Positions 26,272-34,243 of a stretch of DNA of 64,000 nucleotides are shown one piece after another (positions within the stretch are counted from its first letter, which is position 1; each line of letters starts with the position of its first letter). The position numbers and the translations under genes are program-made. Source of the DNA: Actinacidiphila yeochonensis CN732 (lineage in GTDB: Bacteria; Actinomycetota; Actinomycetes; Streptomycetales; Streptomycetaceae); contig NZ_JQNR01000005.1 of assembly GCF_000745345.1 (NCBI RefSeq), positions 372,001 to 436,000 of the forward strand, written 5' to 3'. The notes under the pieces were generated by a model, which did not search any database, was not told the origin of the DNA, and worked only from the letters and a program-made list of their open reading frames with translations.

Positions 26272-26287
26272 ATCAGTTTATACTGAT
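26272..26287. promoter_or_regulatory. MarR-type operator
   Basis: ATCAGTTTATACTGAT (26272-26287) is a perfect 6-4-6 inverted repeat, overlapping a second palindrome ACTGATCAGT (26268-26277). It lies in an AT-rich island 31 bp upstream of the dienelactone hydrolase start and upstream of the divergent marR gene, well placed to block both promoters. Confidence 0.7.
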
Positions 26288-26398
26288 GGTTGTGCGCTCC
26301 CCCGCCCCGCAACCGCCCTCCGGGCAGGCACCCGGCGGGCCCGCGAGCCCGCGGCCGATGCCGCGACCGAGCCCCCGACCGGGGTCGCCACCGGGGTC

Positions 26399-26854
26399 GT
26401 GGACGCGCCTGAACCGCGGCCCGGTGCCGCGTCCCCGACCCGGCTGGCCGCCGACCTGCGGGCCACCCTCGGCCCGTTGACGCGCCGGCTGCGCCGCTGC
26501 GGTCCGGACGACGAGCTGACGCTCTCCCAGGTCTCGGTGCTGGTGCTGCTGGACCGGGAGGGCCCGGCGACCTCGTCGGAGCTGGCCGCCCGCGAGGGGG
26601 TGCGCCCGCAGTCGATGTGCGCGATCGTCGGCGTGCTGTCCGGGCGCGGGCTGGTGGAGCGCGAGCAGGACCCCGCCGACGGCCGCCGGATGGTCGTCTC
26701 GCTCACCCAGGACGGCCGCGAGGGCCTGCTGGGCGCCCGCCGGGAGCGGGCGCGGCGGCTGGCGGAGGCCGTCGAGGCGGAGCTGGACGCGGACGAACGG
26801 GAGCGGCTGGCCGCCGCCCTGCCCCTGCTGGAGAGGATCACCCGGCATGTCTGA
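26399..26854 (+). CDS. MarR family transcriptional regulator
   Basis: 151-aa MarR protein. The winged HTH covers LTLSQVSVLVLLDREGPATSSELAAREGVRPQSMCAIVGVLSGRGLVEREQDPADGRRMVVSLTQDGRE (about 40-105 in pieces), followed by the long dimerisation helix. GTG 26399 is the only usable in-frame start. It overlaps the DHA2 transporter start by 8 nt, so the two are co-translated, a typical drug-efflux arrangement. Likely represses itself, the transporter and the divergent hydrolase through the palindrome at 26272. Confidence 0.88.
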   Translation: MDAPEPRPGAASPTRLAADLRATLGPLTRRLRRCGPDDELTLSQVSVLVLLDREGPATSSELAAREGVRPQSMCAIVGVLSGRGLVEREQDPADGRRMVVSLTQDGREGLLGARRERARRLAEAVEAELDADERERLAAALPLLERITRHV

Positions 26855-28592
26855 GCAGGTACGCGGAGAGCAGGGGGCGGCCGCGGGGAGCGGCGCGGTC
26901 CGCGCCGCCGAACCGGGCGGCGGGGACCGCCCGGAGCGCTACAAGTGGATCGCGCTCTCCAACACCAGCCTCGGCATGTTCATGGCCATGGTGGACGCCT
27001 CGATCGTCATCATCTCCATGCCGGCCATCTTCCGCGGCATCCACCTGGACCCGTTCGCGCCCGGGAACATCACGTACCTGCTGTGGATGATCATGGGGTA
27101 CCTGCTGGTCACCGCGGTGCTGGTGGTGTCGCTGGGCCGGCTGGGCGACATCGTCGGCCGGGTGCGCATCTACAACCTCGGCTTCGTCGTCTTCACGCTG
27201 GCGTCGGTGGCGCTGTCCTTCGACCCCTTCCACGGGGTGCACGGGGCGCTGTGGCTGATCGGCTGGCGGATCGTCCAGGCGCTGGGCGGCGCGATGCTGA
27301 TGGCCAACTCGGCGGCCATCCTCACCGACGCGTTCCCGGCCCGGCAGCGCGGCATGGCCCTGGGCATCAACCAGATCTCGGCGCTCTCGGGCCAGTTCAT
27401 CGGCCTGGTGCTGGGCGGACTGCTGTCGGCGTGGGACTGGCGCGCGGTGTTCTGGGTGAACGTGCCCGTGGGGCTCTTCGGCACCGTCTGGGCGTACCGC
27501 TCGCTGCGGGAGATCTCCGACCGGCGGCCGGCCCGCATCGACTGGTGGGGCAACCTCACCTTCGCGCTGGGCTGCGGCCTGATCCTGGTCTCCATCACCT
27601 ACGGCATCCAGCCCTACGGCGGCCACACCATGGGCTGGACCAGCCCGAAGGTGCTCGGCGGGCTGATCGGCGGGGCGGTGCTGCTGGTCGCCTTCACGGT
27701 GGTGGAGACGCGGGTGCCGCAGCCGATGTTCCAGCTGCGGCTCTTCCGCGACCGGCACTTCGCGGCCGGCAACGCGGCGGCGCTGCTGGCCTCGGTGGCC
27801 CGAGGCGGGCTCCAGTTCATGCTGATCATCTGGCTGCAGGGCATCTGGCTGCCGCTGCACGGCTACTCCTTCGAGGACGCGCCGCTGTGGGCGGGCATCT
27901 TCCTGCTGCCGCTGACCGCCGGCTTCCTGCTGGCAGGTCCGGTGTCGGGTACGCTCTCGGACCGGTTCGGGGTGCGCTGGTTCACCACCGGGGGGCTGCT
28001 GCTGTTCGGTTCGAGCTTCGTCGGGCTGCTCCTGCTGCCGGTGGACTTCCCGTACTGGGCGTTCGCGCTGCTGGTGCTCGTCAACGGCATGGGCTCGGGG
28101 ATGTTCTCGGCGCCCAACACCTCGGCGATCATGAGCAGCGTCCCGGCGTCCCACCGCGGCGCGGCGTCGGGGATGCGCTCGACGTTCCAGAACTCCGGCA
28201 CGTCGCTGTCGATCGGCGTCTTCTTCTCGCTGCTGATCGTGGGCCTCGCGGACCGGCTGCCGCGCACCCTGGAGGCGGGGCTGCGCGCCCAGGGGGTGCC
28301 GGCGGGGGTGGCCCACCACGCGGCCACGCTGCCGCCGGTGTCGACGGTCTTCTCCGCGTTCCTCGGCGTGAACCCGATCGACACGCTGCTCAGGCCGTCC
28401 GGGACGCTCCAGCGGCTGCCCGCGCACAACCGGGCGGTCCTCACCGGCAAGGAGTTCTTCCCGGACCTGATCTCCTCGCCCTTCCACCACGGGCTGGTGA
28501 TCGTCTTCGCCACCGCCGCCGCGATGTCGCTGCTGGCCGCCACCGCCTCGGCCCTGCGCGGCCGCCCGACCAAGCCCGACGACGCCGCCTGA
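26847..28592 (+). CDS. MFS transporter, DHA2-like
   Basis: 581-aa major facilitator with about 14 hydrophobic segments. The first membrane segment contains LGMFMAMVDASIVIISMPAI, the DHA2 motif D1 region, and the GRLGDIVGRVRIYNLGF loop is motif A. Motif C-like sequence follows in ALGGAMLMANSAAIL and GQFIGLVLGGLLS. A long extracytoplasmic loop (about 480-545) precedes the final helix. Proton-driven export of a hydrophobic compound is expected; the substrate is unknown. The gene overlaps marR by 8 nt. Confidence 0.94.
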   Translation: MSEQVRGEQGAAAGSGAVRAAEPGGGDRPERYKWIALSNTSLGMFMAMVDASIVIISMPAIFRGIHLDPFAPGNITYLLWMIMGYLLVTAVLVVSLGRLGDIVGRVRIYNLGFVVFTLASVALSFDPFHGVHGALWLIGWRIVQALGGAMLMANSAAILTDAFPARQRGMALGINQISALSGQFIGLVLGGLLSAWDWRAVFWVNVPVGLFGTVWAYRSLREISDRRPARIDWWGNLTFALGCGLILVSITYGIQPYGGHTMGWTSPKVLGGLIGGAVLLVAFTVVETRVPQPMFQLRLFRDRHFAAGNAAALLASVARGGLQFMLIIWLQGIWLPLHGYSFEDAPLWAGIFLLPLTAGFLLAGPVSGTLSDRFGVRWFTTGGLLLFGSSFVGLLLLPVDFPYWAFALLVLVNGMGSGMFSAPNTSAIMSSVPASHRGAASGMRSTFQNSGTSLSIGVFFSLLIVGLADRLPRTLEAGLRAQGVPAGVAHHAATLPPVSTVFSAFLGVNPIDTLLRPSGTLQRLPAHNRAVLTGKEFFPDLISSPFHHGLVIVFATAAAMSLLAATASALRGRPTKPDDAA

Positions 28593-28610
28593 ACGCTTCC
28601 GCCGACCCGC

Positions 28611-28673
28611 CGGACGCCCCCTCCCGAGCGGTGGCTCCGGCCCACCGGACGCCCCCTCCCGAACGGTGGCTCC
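28611..28673. repeat. 28-bp direct repeat downstream of the MFS gene
   Basis: A 28-bp unit starting CGGACGCCCCCTCCCGA occurs at 28611-28638 and 28646-28673 (period 35 bp), with one difference. It lies just after the MFS stop and before the hairpin at 28681. Confidence 0.85.
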
Positions 28674-28680
28674 TACGGCA

Positions 28681-28715
28681 ACAGCCCTCGTCCGCAGGTG
28701 CGGTACGAAGGCTGT
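28681..28715. terminator. Convergent terminator hairpin
   Basis: ACAGCCCTCGT (28681-28691) pairs with ACGAAGGCTGT (28705-28715) with one mismatch, and CCGCA/TGCGG extends the stem inward, leaving a 2-nt loop. It lies between the convergent MFS gene (ends 28592) and SPW gene (ends 28756). Confidence 0.75.
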
Positions 28716-28755
28716 CGTCGCGGTAGCGGCCGCATCCGACGGGGGGTTCGGTCCG

Positions 28756-29253
28756 TCAGTGCATGGTCCGCTGCCTCCGCCGCATCAGCCCCATCGCCAT
28801 CGTCAGCAGGCCGAGCAGGATCGCCGCACCGCCCGCGAACGAGTTGCTCCAGACGATGTGCGACGTGTGCGGATGGCCGACCACCACCCAGGGGGCGAGG
28901 ATCGTCCAGGCACCGATCGCGACCGCCACCCAGCCGAGGCCGTGGGTGCGCTCCAGCACCGAGCCGTACCCCAGGGCCAGGGCGGCCAGTGCGAGGCCGC
29001 AGATCAGGTTGCTGACCCGGATGGCGGCGGTGCCCTGGAAGCCCACCACCCACGGCGAGATCGCCAGGTACAGACCGGTCAGCAGACACAGGCCCTCGAC
29101 GAGACCTGTCACAGGCTTGTGCGACACCGCCTGGTACTGGTTCCGCAACTCGACGATGTCCGGATGGTCCTCCATGGAGACGCGGGTCGCCGAGGACTCC
29201 GCCGGAGAGGTCGCCGCCGACGATGTCGACGAGTGGGTCGAGTGGGTGGCCAT
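28756..29253 (-). CDS. SPW repeat membrane protein
   Basis: 165-aa protein with four hydrophobic segments. The two tell-tale SPW repeats are YLAISPWVVGFQG and TILAPWVVVGHPH, each followed by a membrane helix. The N-terminus is Ser/Thr/His-rich and cytoplasmic by inference. Start ATG 29253 has GGGAGGTGG just upstream. The biochemical role of the family is unknown. It stands alone, convergent with the MFS gene. Confidence 0.9.
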   Translation of the reverse strand: MATHSTHSSTSSAATSPAESSATRVSMEDHPDIVELRNQYQAVSHKPVTGLVEGLCLLTGLYLAISPWVVGFQGTAAIRVSNLICGLALAALALGYGSVLERTHGLGWVAVAIGAWTILAPWVVVGHPHTSHIVWSNSFAGGAAILLGLLTMAMGLMRRRQRTMH

Positions 29254-29528
29254 AGAAGCCACCTCCCTTTCGCAAGTGCAGTCGCTTCTGACGCCGGATG
29301 TCCTTCGGTTCTCCATTCCGAAGCTGCCGCATCCTTACTCAGCGTAAGACGGTGGGCAGCCCCACTGCCAGCCGGAATGGCCCCACTTTGCCCGTTTTCG
29401 GATCTGACGTCGCGGGCCGGCCACCAGGACGGCCGCTCCCGGCCCTGCTCAGGGGCGGTCCGGCGTCCCTGCCCGGAGCCGCCCGGGGCCCCGCGCGACA
29501 GAGTCCTGGCCGGGGCGCGGCCGGGTCG

Positions 29529-29584
29529 CGACACGCCCGGCCGGGCGTGTCGACGCCGGTCCCACTCGGAGCGGGACCGGCGTC
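29529..29584. terminator. Two abutting perfect hairpins
   Basis: CGACACGCCCGG (29529-29540) is followed directly by its exact complement to 29552, a 24-bp perfect palindrome. GACGCCGGTCCC (29552-29563) then pairs with GGGACCGGCGTC (29573-29584) over a 9-nt loop. Both lie 42-97 bp past the tetR stop (29626, minus) and form its terminator. The remaining spacer 29254-29625 holds the SPW promoter and no gene. Confidence 0.8.
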
Positions 29585-29625
29585 GGGCGGGTCGGGCGGG
29601 TCCGGTCGTGTCCGGTGGGGCGGCC

Positions 29626-30210
29626 TCAGTCCCGCTTCCCGAGCGCCGAGTCGAGCAGGTCCTCCGCGGCCTCGCGCGCGAAGGCGGCCGCCTGCGGGTC
29701 GTGGTCCATGCGGGCGCTGACGCTCGCGCCGTCGTAGAGCAGGTGCAGCTTGCGGGCGAGGAGGGCCGGGTCGGGGGCCCCCGCCTCGGCGGCGAGGTCG
29801 ACCAGGATGGCGCGGACCGCCCCGCGGTAGCCGCCGGCGACCTGCTCTGCGGTGCCGCGCTGCGGGGCCTCCGCCGAGGCCGCGACGAAGGCGCAGCCGT
29901 TGTACGCCGGCGCGGTCATCAACTCGCCCATCGAGTCGAAGAAGCCGAGCAGCCGCTCCCGGGGGGTGCGGAAGCGGGCCATGGCCCGGGTGATCCGGTC
30001 CAGGTTGCTGTCCCGGCGGGACTCCAGGTAGGCCCGCACCAGGCCTTCCTTGCTGCCGAAGGTGTTGTACAGCGAGGCCTTCGCCACTCCGGCGTGCTCG
30101 ATGATCTGGTCGATGCCGACCGACTGCACGCCGTTGGCGTAGAACAGTTCGTTCGCCGAGGCCAGCAGGCGCTCCCGCGCCGACGGCTTGGTCGCGGTCC
30201 TCGTCGCCAT
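29626..30210 (-). CDS. TetR family transcriptional regulator
   Basis: 194-aa TetR repressor. The N-terminal HTH is FYANGVQSVGIDQIIEHAGV and AKASLYNTFGSKEGLVRAYL (about 22-62); the C-terminal ligand domain has the FDSMGELMTAPAYNGCAFV segment. Start ATG 30210; the frame extends upstream to 30324 but without similarity. A palindrome 17 bp upstream matches one in front of the MFS gene at 30352-31671 that precedes it on the same strand, so the protein should control both itself and that transporter. Confidence 0.93.
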   Translation of the reverse strand: MATRTATKPSARERLLASANELFYANGVQSVGIDQIIEHAGVAKASLYNTFGSKEGLVRAYLESRRDSNLDRITRAMARFRTPRERLLGFFDSMGELMTAPAYNGCAFVAASAEAPQRGTAEQVAGGYRGAVRAILVDLAAEAGAPDPALLARKLHLLYDGASVSARMDHDPQAAAFAREAAEDLLDSALGKRD

Positions 30211-30226
30211 CCCGATCACCCTCTCA

Positions 30227-30240
30227 GACAGCTCTGTCCA
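30227..30240. promoter_or_regulatory. TetR operator in front of tetR
   Basis: GACAGCTCTGTC (30227-30238) is a 5-2-5 inverted repeat. The stretch GACAGCTCTGTCCA is shared, base for base, with the 16-bp palindrome upstream of the MFS gene at 31717-31732. It lies 17 bp upstream of the tetR start. Confidence 0.75.
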
Positions 30241-30351
30241 TCGTAGCTCCCCGGACCCTCCCTGGAGCCGGTTTCCGCGCCCTTCGACGCGCCCCCGCAC
30301 CCCCTTGTCGACCCCTCCCCGCACCCCGGACGCCCCCGGACGCCGCCGCGC

Positions 30352-31671
30352 TCAGCCCTCGTTGACGGTGACGGCGGCGGGGCCGCGCGAACGCCCCGCC
30401 AGCAGCCCGACCAGCGCCGCGACGGCCAGCACCACGACGGCGGCGCAGTACTCCCGGGTGGTGTCCAGCAGCCCGCCGCCGTCCACCACCAGGACGCCCG
30501 CGATGACCGCCGGCACGCCCATGCCCAGGTAGGAGACCACGTAGAGCAGGGAGAGCACGCCGGCCCGCTCGTGCGGCTCGACCAGCGGCACCACCAGGCG
30601 GATGCCGCCCTGGAAGCCGGCGCCGAAGCCGAACCCGGCCACCGCGCTGCCGACGAAGAACCCGGTCACCGGCAGGGTCCCGCCGGCGCCCGAGCCGACG
30701 GCGGCCACCGTGACGGCCATGCCGACGATCAGTGCGGCCACGCCCCACACCATCACCGTCCGGCTGGGCAGCTGCCGCATCACCGGCACGGACAGGGCCG
30801 CGGACCCGGCCAGCACGAACAGCGGCAGGCCGCCGTAGACCACCGACGAGGTGTGCGAGAGCAGGACGAGGATGGCCGGGCCGAGCGACCCGTACAGGCC
30901 GGCCAGCGACCACACGGCGAACAGCACGGGCACCGCCACGGCCACCGAGCCGCGCGCCGAGCGGGGCAGCGCGATCTCGGGCACCATCGAGCGGAGCGCC
31001 CCCGGCTTGCGGTCGCCGGTCTCCCGCATCACGGCCACGCCGAGGAGCTGGAGCGCGAAGACGGCGACGAGCACGTAGTAGATCGTGTGGGTGGGCGCGG
31101 GCAGGAACCGCACCACCAGGCCGGACACCAGCGCGCCGAAGGCGGTGCCGAGCGGCGGCGCGAACGAGTTGGCGGCGGCGCCCTTGACCCGGTCGATGTC
31201 CAGCAGGCCCGCGCCGATCGCGCCGAGCGCGCCGCCGGTGGCCACGCCCTGCACCACCCGGCCGGCCATCAGCGCCGCGACGCTTCCGGCCTCGGCGAAG
31301 ATCACCATGGCGACGATCTGCCCGGCCAGGGCGATGAAGAGCATCGGCCGGCGGCCGACGAAGTCGGAGATCCGCCCGACGACCAGCAGTGCGACGAGGA
31401 CGGCGACCGCGTACACACCGAAGACGACGGTGGTGGTGATCGCCGAGAAGCCCCAGTCGCCCTGGTAGACCGCGTACAGCGGGGTGGGAGCGCTGGAGGC
31501 GGCGAGCAGCGAGATGATGATCGACGCGAGCAGCAGCCGGGCCGCCGTCGGCGACAGCCGACGCGGGGCGCCCGCGTCGGCCCCGGGTATGGGCGGATGG
31601 GTCGTGCCGGACGTCCCGGCGGCGGCGTCGCCCTTGCGGCGGGCCGAGCCGGTGGTCTGGGTGGGCGGCAT
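30352..31671 (-). CDS. MFS transporter under TetR control
   Basis: 439-aa 12-segment major facilitator. Motif A is GRISDFVGRRPMLFIAL between helices 2 and 3; helix 5 contains GALGAIGAGLLD-like sequence, and the second half has the related LFVLAGSAALSVPVMRQLP loop. The N-terminal 40 residues are cytoplasmic. The start ATG 31671 has GAGGGAG upstream; the frame reaches back to 31956, but that stretch covers the promoter and operators. The tetR gene follows 141 bp downstream on the same strand. Drug or metabolite efflux is inferred from the TetR pairing. Confidence 0.92.
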   Translation of the reverse strand: MPPTQTTGSARRKGDAAAGTSGTTHPPIPGADAGAPRRLSPTAARLLLASIIISLLAASSAPTPLYAVYQGDWGFSAITTTVVFGVYAVAVLVALLVVGRISDFVGRRPMLFIALAGQIVAMVIFAEAGSVAALMAGRVVQGVATGGALGAIGAGLLDIDRVKGAAANSFAPPLGTAFGALVSGLVVRFLPAPTHTIYYVLVAVFALQLLGVAVMRETGDRKPGALRSMVPEIALPRSARGSVAVAVPVLFAVWSLAGLYGSLGPAILVLLSHTSSVVYGGLPLFVLAGSAALSVPVMRQLPSRTVMVWGVAALIVGMAVTVAAVGSGAGGTLPVTGFFVGSAVAGFGFGAGFQGGIRLVVPLVEPHERAGVLSLLYVVSYLGMGVPAVIAGVLVVDGGGLLDTTREYCAAVVVLAVAALVGLLAGRSRGPAAVTVNEG

Positions 31672-31716
31672 GGGGAGCTCCCTCGGACGGACGGCCGGTG
31701 CGTCCGGCCGGGTGGG

Positions 31717-31766
31717 TGGACAGCTCTGTCCAGCGTGTTGGACTCTCACTATACAGACCTGTCTGT
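31717..31766. promoter_or_regulatory. MFS promoter with two palindromic operators
   Basis: TGGACAGCTCTGTCCA (31717-31732) is a perfect 7-2-7 palindrome and ACAGACCTGTCTGT (31753-31766) a perfect 6-2-6 one; both contain the ACAG/CTGT half-site. A minus-strand -10 box TATAGT (31753-31748) lies between them. The first matches the tetR operator at 30227. The divergent 335-bp spacer (31672-32006) also serves the DNA ligase gene. Confidence 0.8.
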
Positions 31767-32006
31767 CTAAGTATTCCCAGGGGGGCGTCTCCGGACCTGT
31801 GGGCAGCGGAGACGGCGGGCCGCCGGGGCGGCCGAAGGGCCCACGGGGTTTGCGGAGGGCGTCCGGGGTGAACCGGTACGGCAGGTCCGGCGCCGTTCCG
31901 CTATGGCGCGCAGGGGTGCCGTGGCCGGTGCGGGCCGGTGCGGGCGTCCCTGGCACGGCGTTCGGACGCGGCGCCCGGTACGGCAGATCCGGCGGAGGGA
32001 GCCCCC

Positions 32007-32975
32007 GTGCGGCCGATGCTCGCCACGCTCACCGACCGCCGTGCCTTCGACGACCGGTGGATCTTCGAGCGGAAGCTCGACGGCGTCCGGGTGCTGGCGG
32101 TGCGCGACGCCGACGGGGTGCGGCTGCTCTCGCGCACCGGCCGCCGCCTGGAGCACACCTACCCGGAGGTGGCGGCGGCGCTGGCCGCGCAGGACGTCGC
32201 CGAGTTCGCCGTCGACGGGGAGGTCGTCGCGCTGCGGGACGGGCGGACCGACTTCGCGCTGCTCCAGCAGCGGATGGGGCTGACCGACCCGAGGGCGGTG
32301 GCGGCCAGCCCGGTCGCGGTGCACTACTACCTCTTCGACCTGCTCGCGCTGGCCGGCCGGGACACCACCGGGCTGCCGCTGCGGGACCGCAAGGCGCTGC
32401 TGCGGGAGGCGGTCTCCTTCCGGCCGCCGCTGCGCTTCACCCCGCACCGCAACCACGGCGGCCCGGAACTGCTGGCCGAGGCGTGCGCCCGCGGCTGGGA
32501 GGGCCTGATCGCCAAGCGCGCCGACTCCCCCTACCAGCAGCGCCGTTCGGGCAACTGGCTGAAGCTCAAGTGCGCGGCCGGGCAGGAGTTCGTGGTCGGC
32601 GGCTTCACCGACCCGGCCGGCGCCCGCTTCGGTTTCGGCGCGCTGCTGCTCGGCACGTACGAGCCGGCCGGTGGCGCGGCGGCCCCCGAGGGCGGCTCCG
32701 GCGGCCGCCTCCTGCGGTACGCCGGGAAGGTCGGCACCGGCTTCAGCGAGCCCGTCCTGCGCTCACTGCGGGCCGAGTTGGACCGCCTGGCCCGTGCCCG
32801 CTCCCCCTTCGCCGACCGGGTCCGCGAGCGCGGCGCCCACTGGGCCGAGCCCGAACTCGTCGCCGAGGTCGCCTTCACCGAGTGGACCCGCGACGGCATG
32901 CTGCGCCACCCCCGCTACCTGGGGCTGCGCGACGACAAGCCGGCCGCGGCCGTCGTCCGCGAACGTCCGCCCTGA
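32007..32975 (+). CDS. ATP-dependent DNA ligase (LigC/LigD type)
   Basis: 322-aa ligase. The nucleotidyl-accepting lysine is Lys23 in motif I, KLDGVR. Motif III/IIIa is EFAVDGEVVAL and VHYYLFDLLAL, motif IV WEGLIAKRADSPYQ, and motif V GNWLKLKC. The C-terminal OB-fold carries VGGFTDPAG and GFGALLLGTYEP. It corresponds to the stand-alone ligase domain of LigD, as in mycobacterial LigC, and would act in repair or end joining. Start GTG 32007 has GGAGGGAG at 31994-32001. No Ku gene is in the window. Confidence 0.94.
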   Translation: MRPMLATLTDRRAFDDRWIFERKLDGVRVLAVRDADGVRLLSRTGRRLEHTYPEVAAALAAQDVAEFAVDGEVVALRDGRTDFALLQQRMGLTDPRAVAASPVAVHYYLFDLLALAGRDTTGLPLRDRKALLREAVSFRPPLRFTPHRNHGGPELLAEACARGWEGLIAKRADSPYQQRRSGNWLKLKCAAGQEFVVGGFTDPAGARFGFGALLLGTYEPAGGAAAPEGGSGGRLLRYAGKVGTGFSEPVLRSLRAELDRLARARSPFADRVRERGAHWAEPELVAEVAFTEWTRDGMLRHPRYLGLRDDKPAAAVVRERPP

Positions 32976-33166
32976 GCAGTCGGCTTCGGGAGGGCGGCCC
33001 CGCGTACGTCCCGCTCGGCGGGGTACGCGGTGCGGAGCGGCCGCCTCCGCGGCGGCCTCGGTGAGGCGCCCGGCCGAGGTACGGGACGAGGCGCGGGACG
33101 GGGCGTGGGGCCCGGGTCCCGGCCACGGCGCGGCGCGCGGCCGGCGGCGGGTTCCGGGAGGGGTGC

Positions 33167-33904
33167 GTGGCTACAGTGACAGGGGTGGAGCTGGCGACAT
33201 GGGGTGAGGCGACCGGACAGGGCTGGTCGCAGATCGGCGAGCTGGGCCTGGCCCTGGTGCTCTCCGCGGCCATCGGCCTGGAGCGCGAGGTGCGCCAGAA
33301 GAGCGCCGGGGTGCGCACCCACACCCTGGTCGGGCTGGGCGCCGCGCTGATCATGCTGGTGTCGAAGTACGGCTTCTCCGACGTGCTCGGCGGGCACACC
33401 GTGCTGGACCCGTCGCGGGTGGCCGCGCAGATCGTCTCCGGCATCGGCTTCATCGGCGGCGGGCTGATCTTCGTCCGGCAGGACGTGGTGCGCGGACTCA
33501 CCACCGCGGCGGTGGTGTGGATGACCGCCGCGATCGGGATGGCGGCCGGCGCCGGGCTGCCGGTGCTGGCGCTGGCCGTGGCCGCTGCGCACTTCCTGAT
33601 CGTCCTCGGCTTCGCGCCGCTGGCCGCCCGGATTCCCGGCTCCACCCGCTCCCCCGCGTGGCTGCGGGTGGACTACGAGGACGGGCGCGGGGTGCTGCGG
33701 GCCGCGCTGTCGCACTGCACGGACATGGGCTTCAACGTCATCGACCTCTCCGCCGAGCACGACCAGGAGCCGGAGCACCGCGGCACCGTCACGGTCCACC
33801 TCACCGTCCAGGGGCAGCTGCCGGTGGTCGAGCTGGCGACCTCGCTGTCCGAGATCGACGGCGTGCACCGGGTGAGCACGACGCAGGACGACATCATCGA
33901 GTAG
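33167..33904 (+). CDS. MgtC/SapB family membrane protein
   Basis: 245 aa. The N-terminal MgtC domain has four to five hydrophobic segments, with AAIGLEREVRQKSAGVRTHTLVGLGAAL and RVAAQIVSGIGFIGGGLIFV (split here), then GLTTAAVVWMTAAIGMAAG. A soluble ACT-like C-terminal domain (about 155-245) follows. MgtC proteins aid growth at low Mg2+ and restrain the F-type ATPase in pathogens; in Streptomyces the role is undefined. Start GTG 33167 has GGGAGGGG close upstream; GTG 33176 is an alternative. Confidence 0.92.
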   Translation: MATVTGVELATWGEATGQGWSQIGELGLALVLSAAIGLEREVRQKSAGVRTHTLVGLGAALIMLVSKYGFSDVLGGHTVLDPSRVAAQIVSGIGFIGGGLIFVRQDVVRGLTTAAVVWMTAAIGMAAGAGLPVLALAVAAAHFLIVLGFAPLAARIPGSTRSPAWLRVDYEDGRGVLRAALSHCTDMGFNVIDLSAEHDQEPEHRGTVTVHLTVQGQLPVVELATSLSEIDGVHRVSTTQDDIIE

Positions 33905-33918
33905 GCCCGGCCGCCCCC

Positions 33919-33985
33919 ACCCGGCCACCCGCGCCAAGCCGCCCTCCACCCGGCCACCCACGCCAAGCCGCCCTCCACCCGGCCG
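33919..33985. repeat. 29-bp tandem repeat
   Basis: The segment GCCAAGCCGCCCTCCACC occurs at 33933 and at 33962, an exact 29-bp period; flanking CCCGGCCACCC extends the unit to about 2.3 copies. It follows the mgtC stop. The rest of 33905-34206 is C-rich and holds no supported gene. Confidence 0.85.
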
Positions 33986-34206
33986 ACCGTGTCCGGCCAC
34001 CCGCGCCCAGCGCCTCCACCCGGCGCCCGAGACCCGCCCCCGACCCCGCCCGGCCGCCCCGCGGCCAGCGCCCCGCCATCGGGACGGGCGCCCTCAGCGC
34101 GCGCCGCCGCCCGCCCGCGCTCCCGCTGTCCCCACAAGGCTCCGCAAGGCCCCAGCAGGCTTCCCGCAGGCCCCTGTGGCCTCCGCACGCCCCCTGGTTT
34201 CAATTG

Positions 34207-34243
34207 CTTGCCTCCAGCAAGTAATATAAGTTGCCGGGGGCAA
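34207..34243. promoter_or_regulatory. Candidate MarR operators
   Basis: CTTGC-N5-GCAAG (34207-34221) and TTGCC-GGG-GGCAA (34231-34243) are two inverted repeats built on the same TTGC/GCAA half-site, centres about 23 bp apart, in the only AT-rich patch (AAGTAATATAAG) near the marR start. The second overlaps the TTG codon at 34231, so either this start is used with the operator in the transcript or the true start is further in. Confidence 0.6.
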
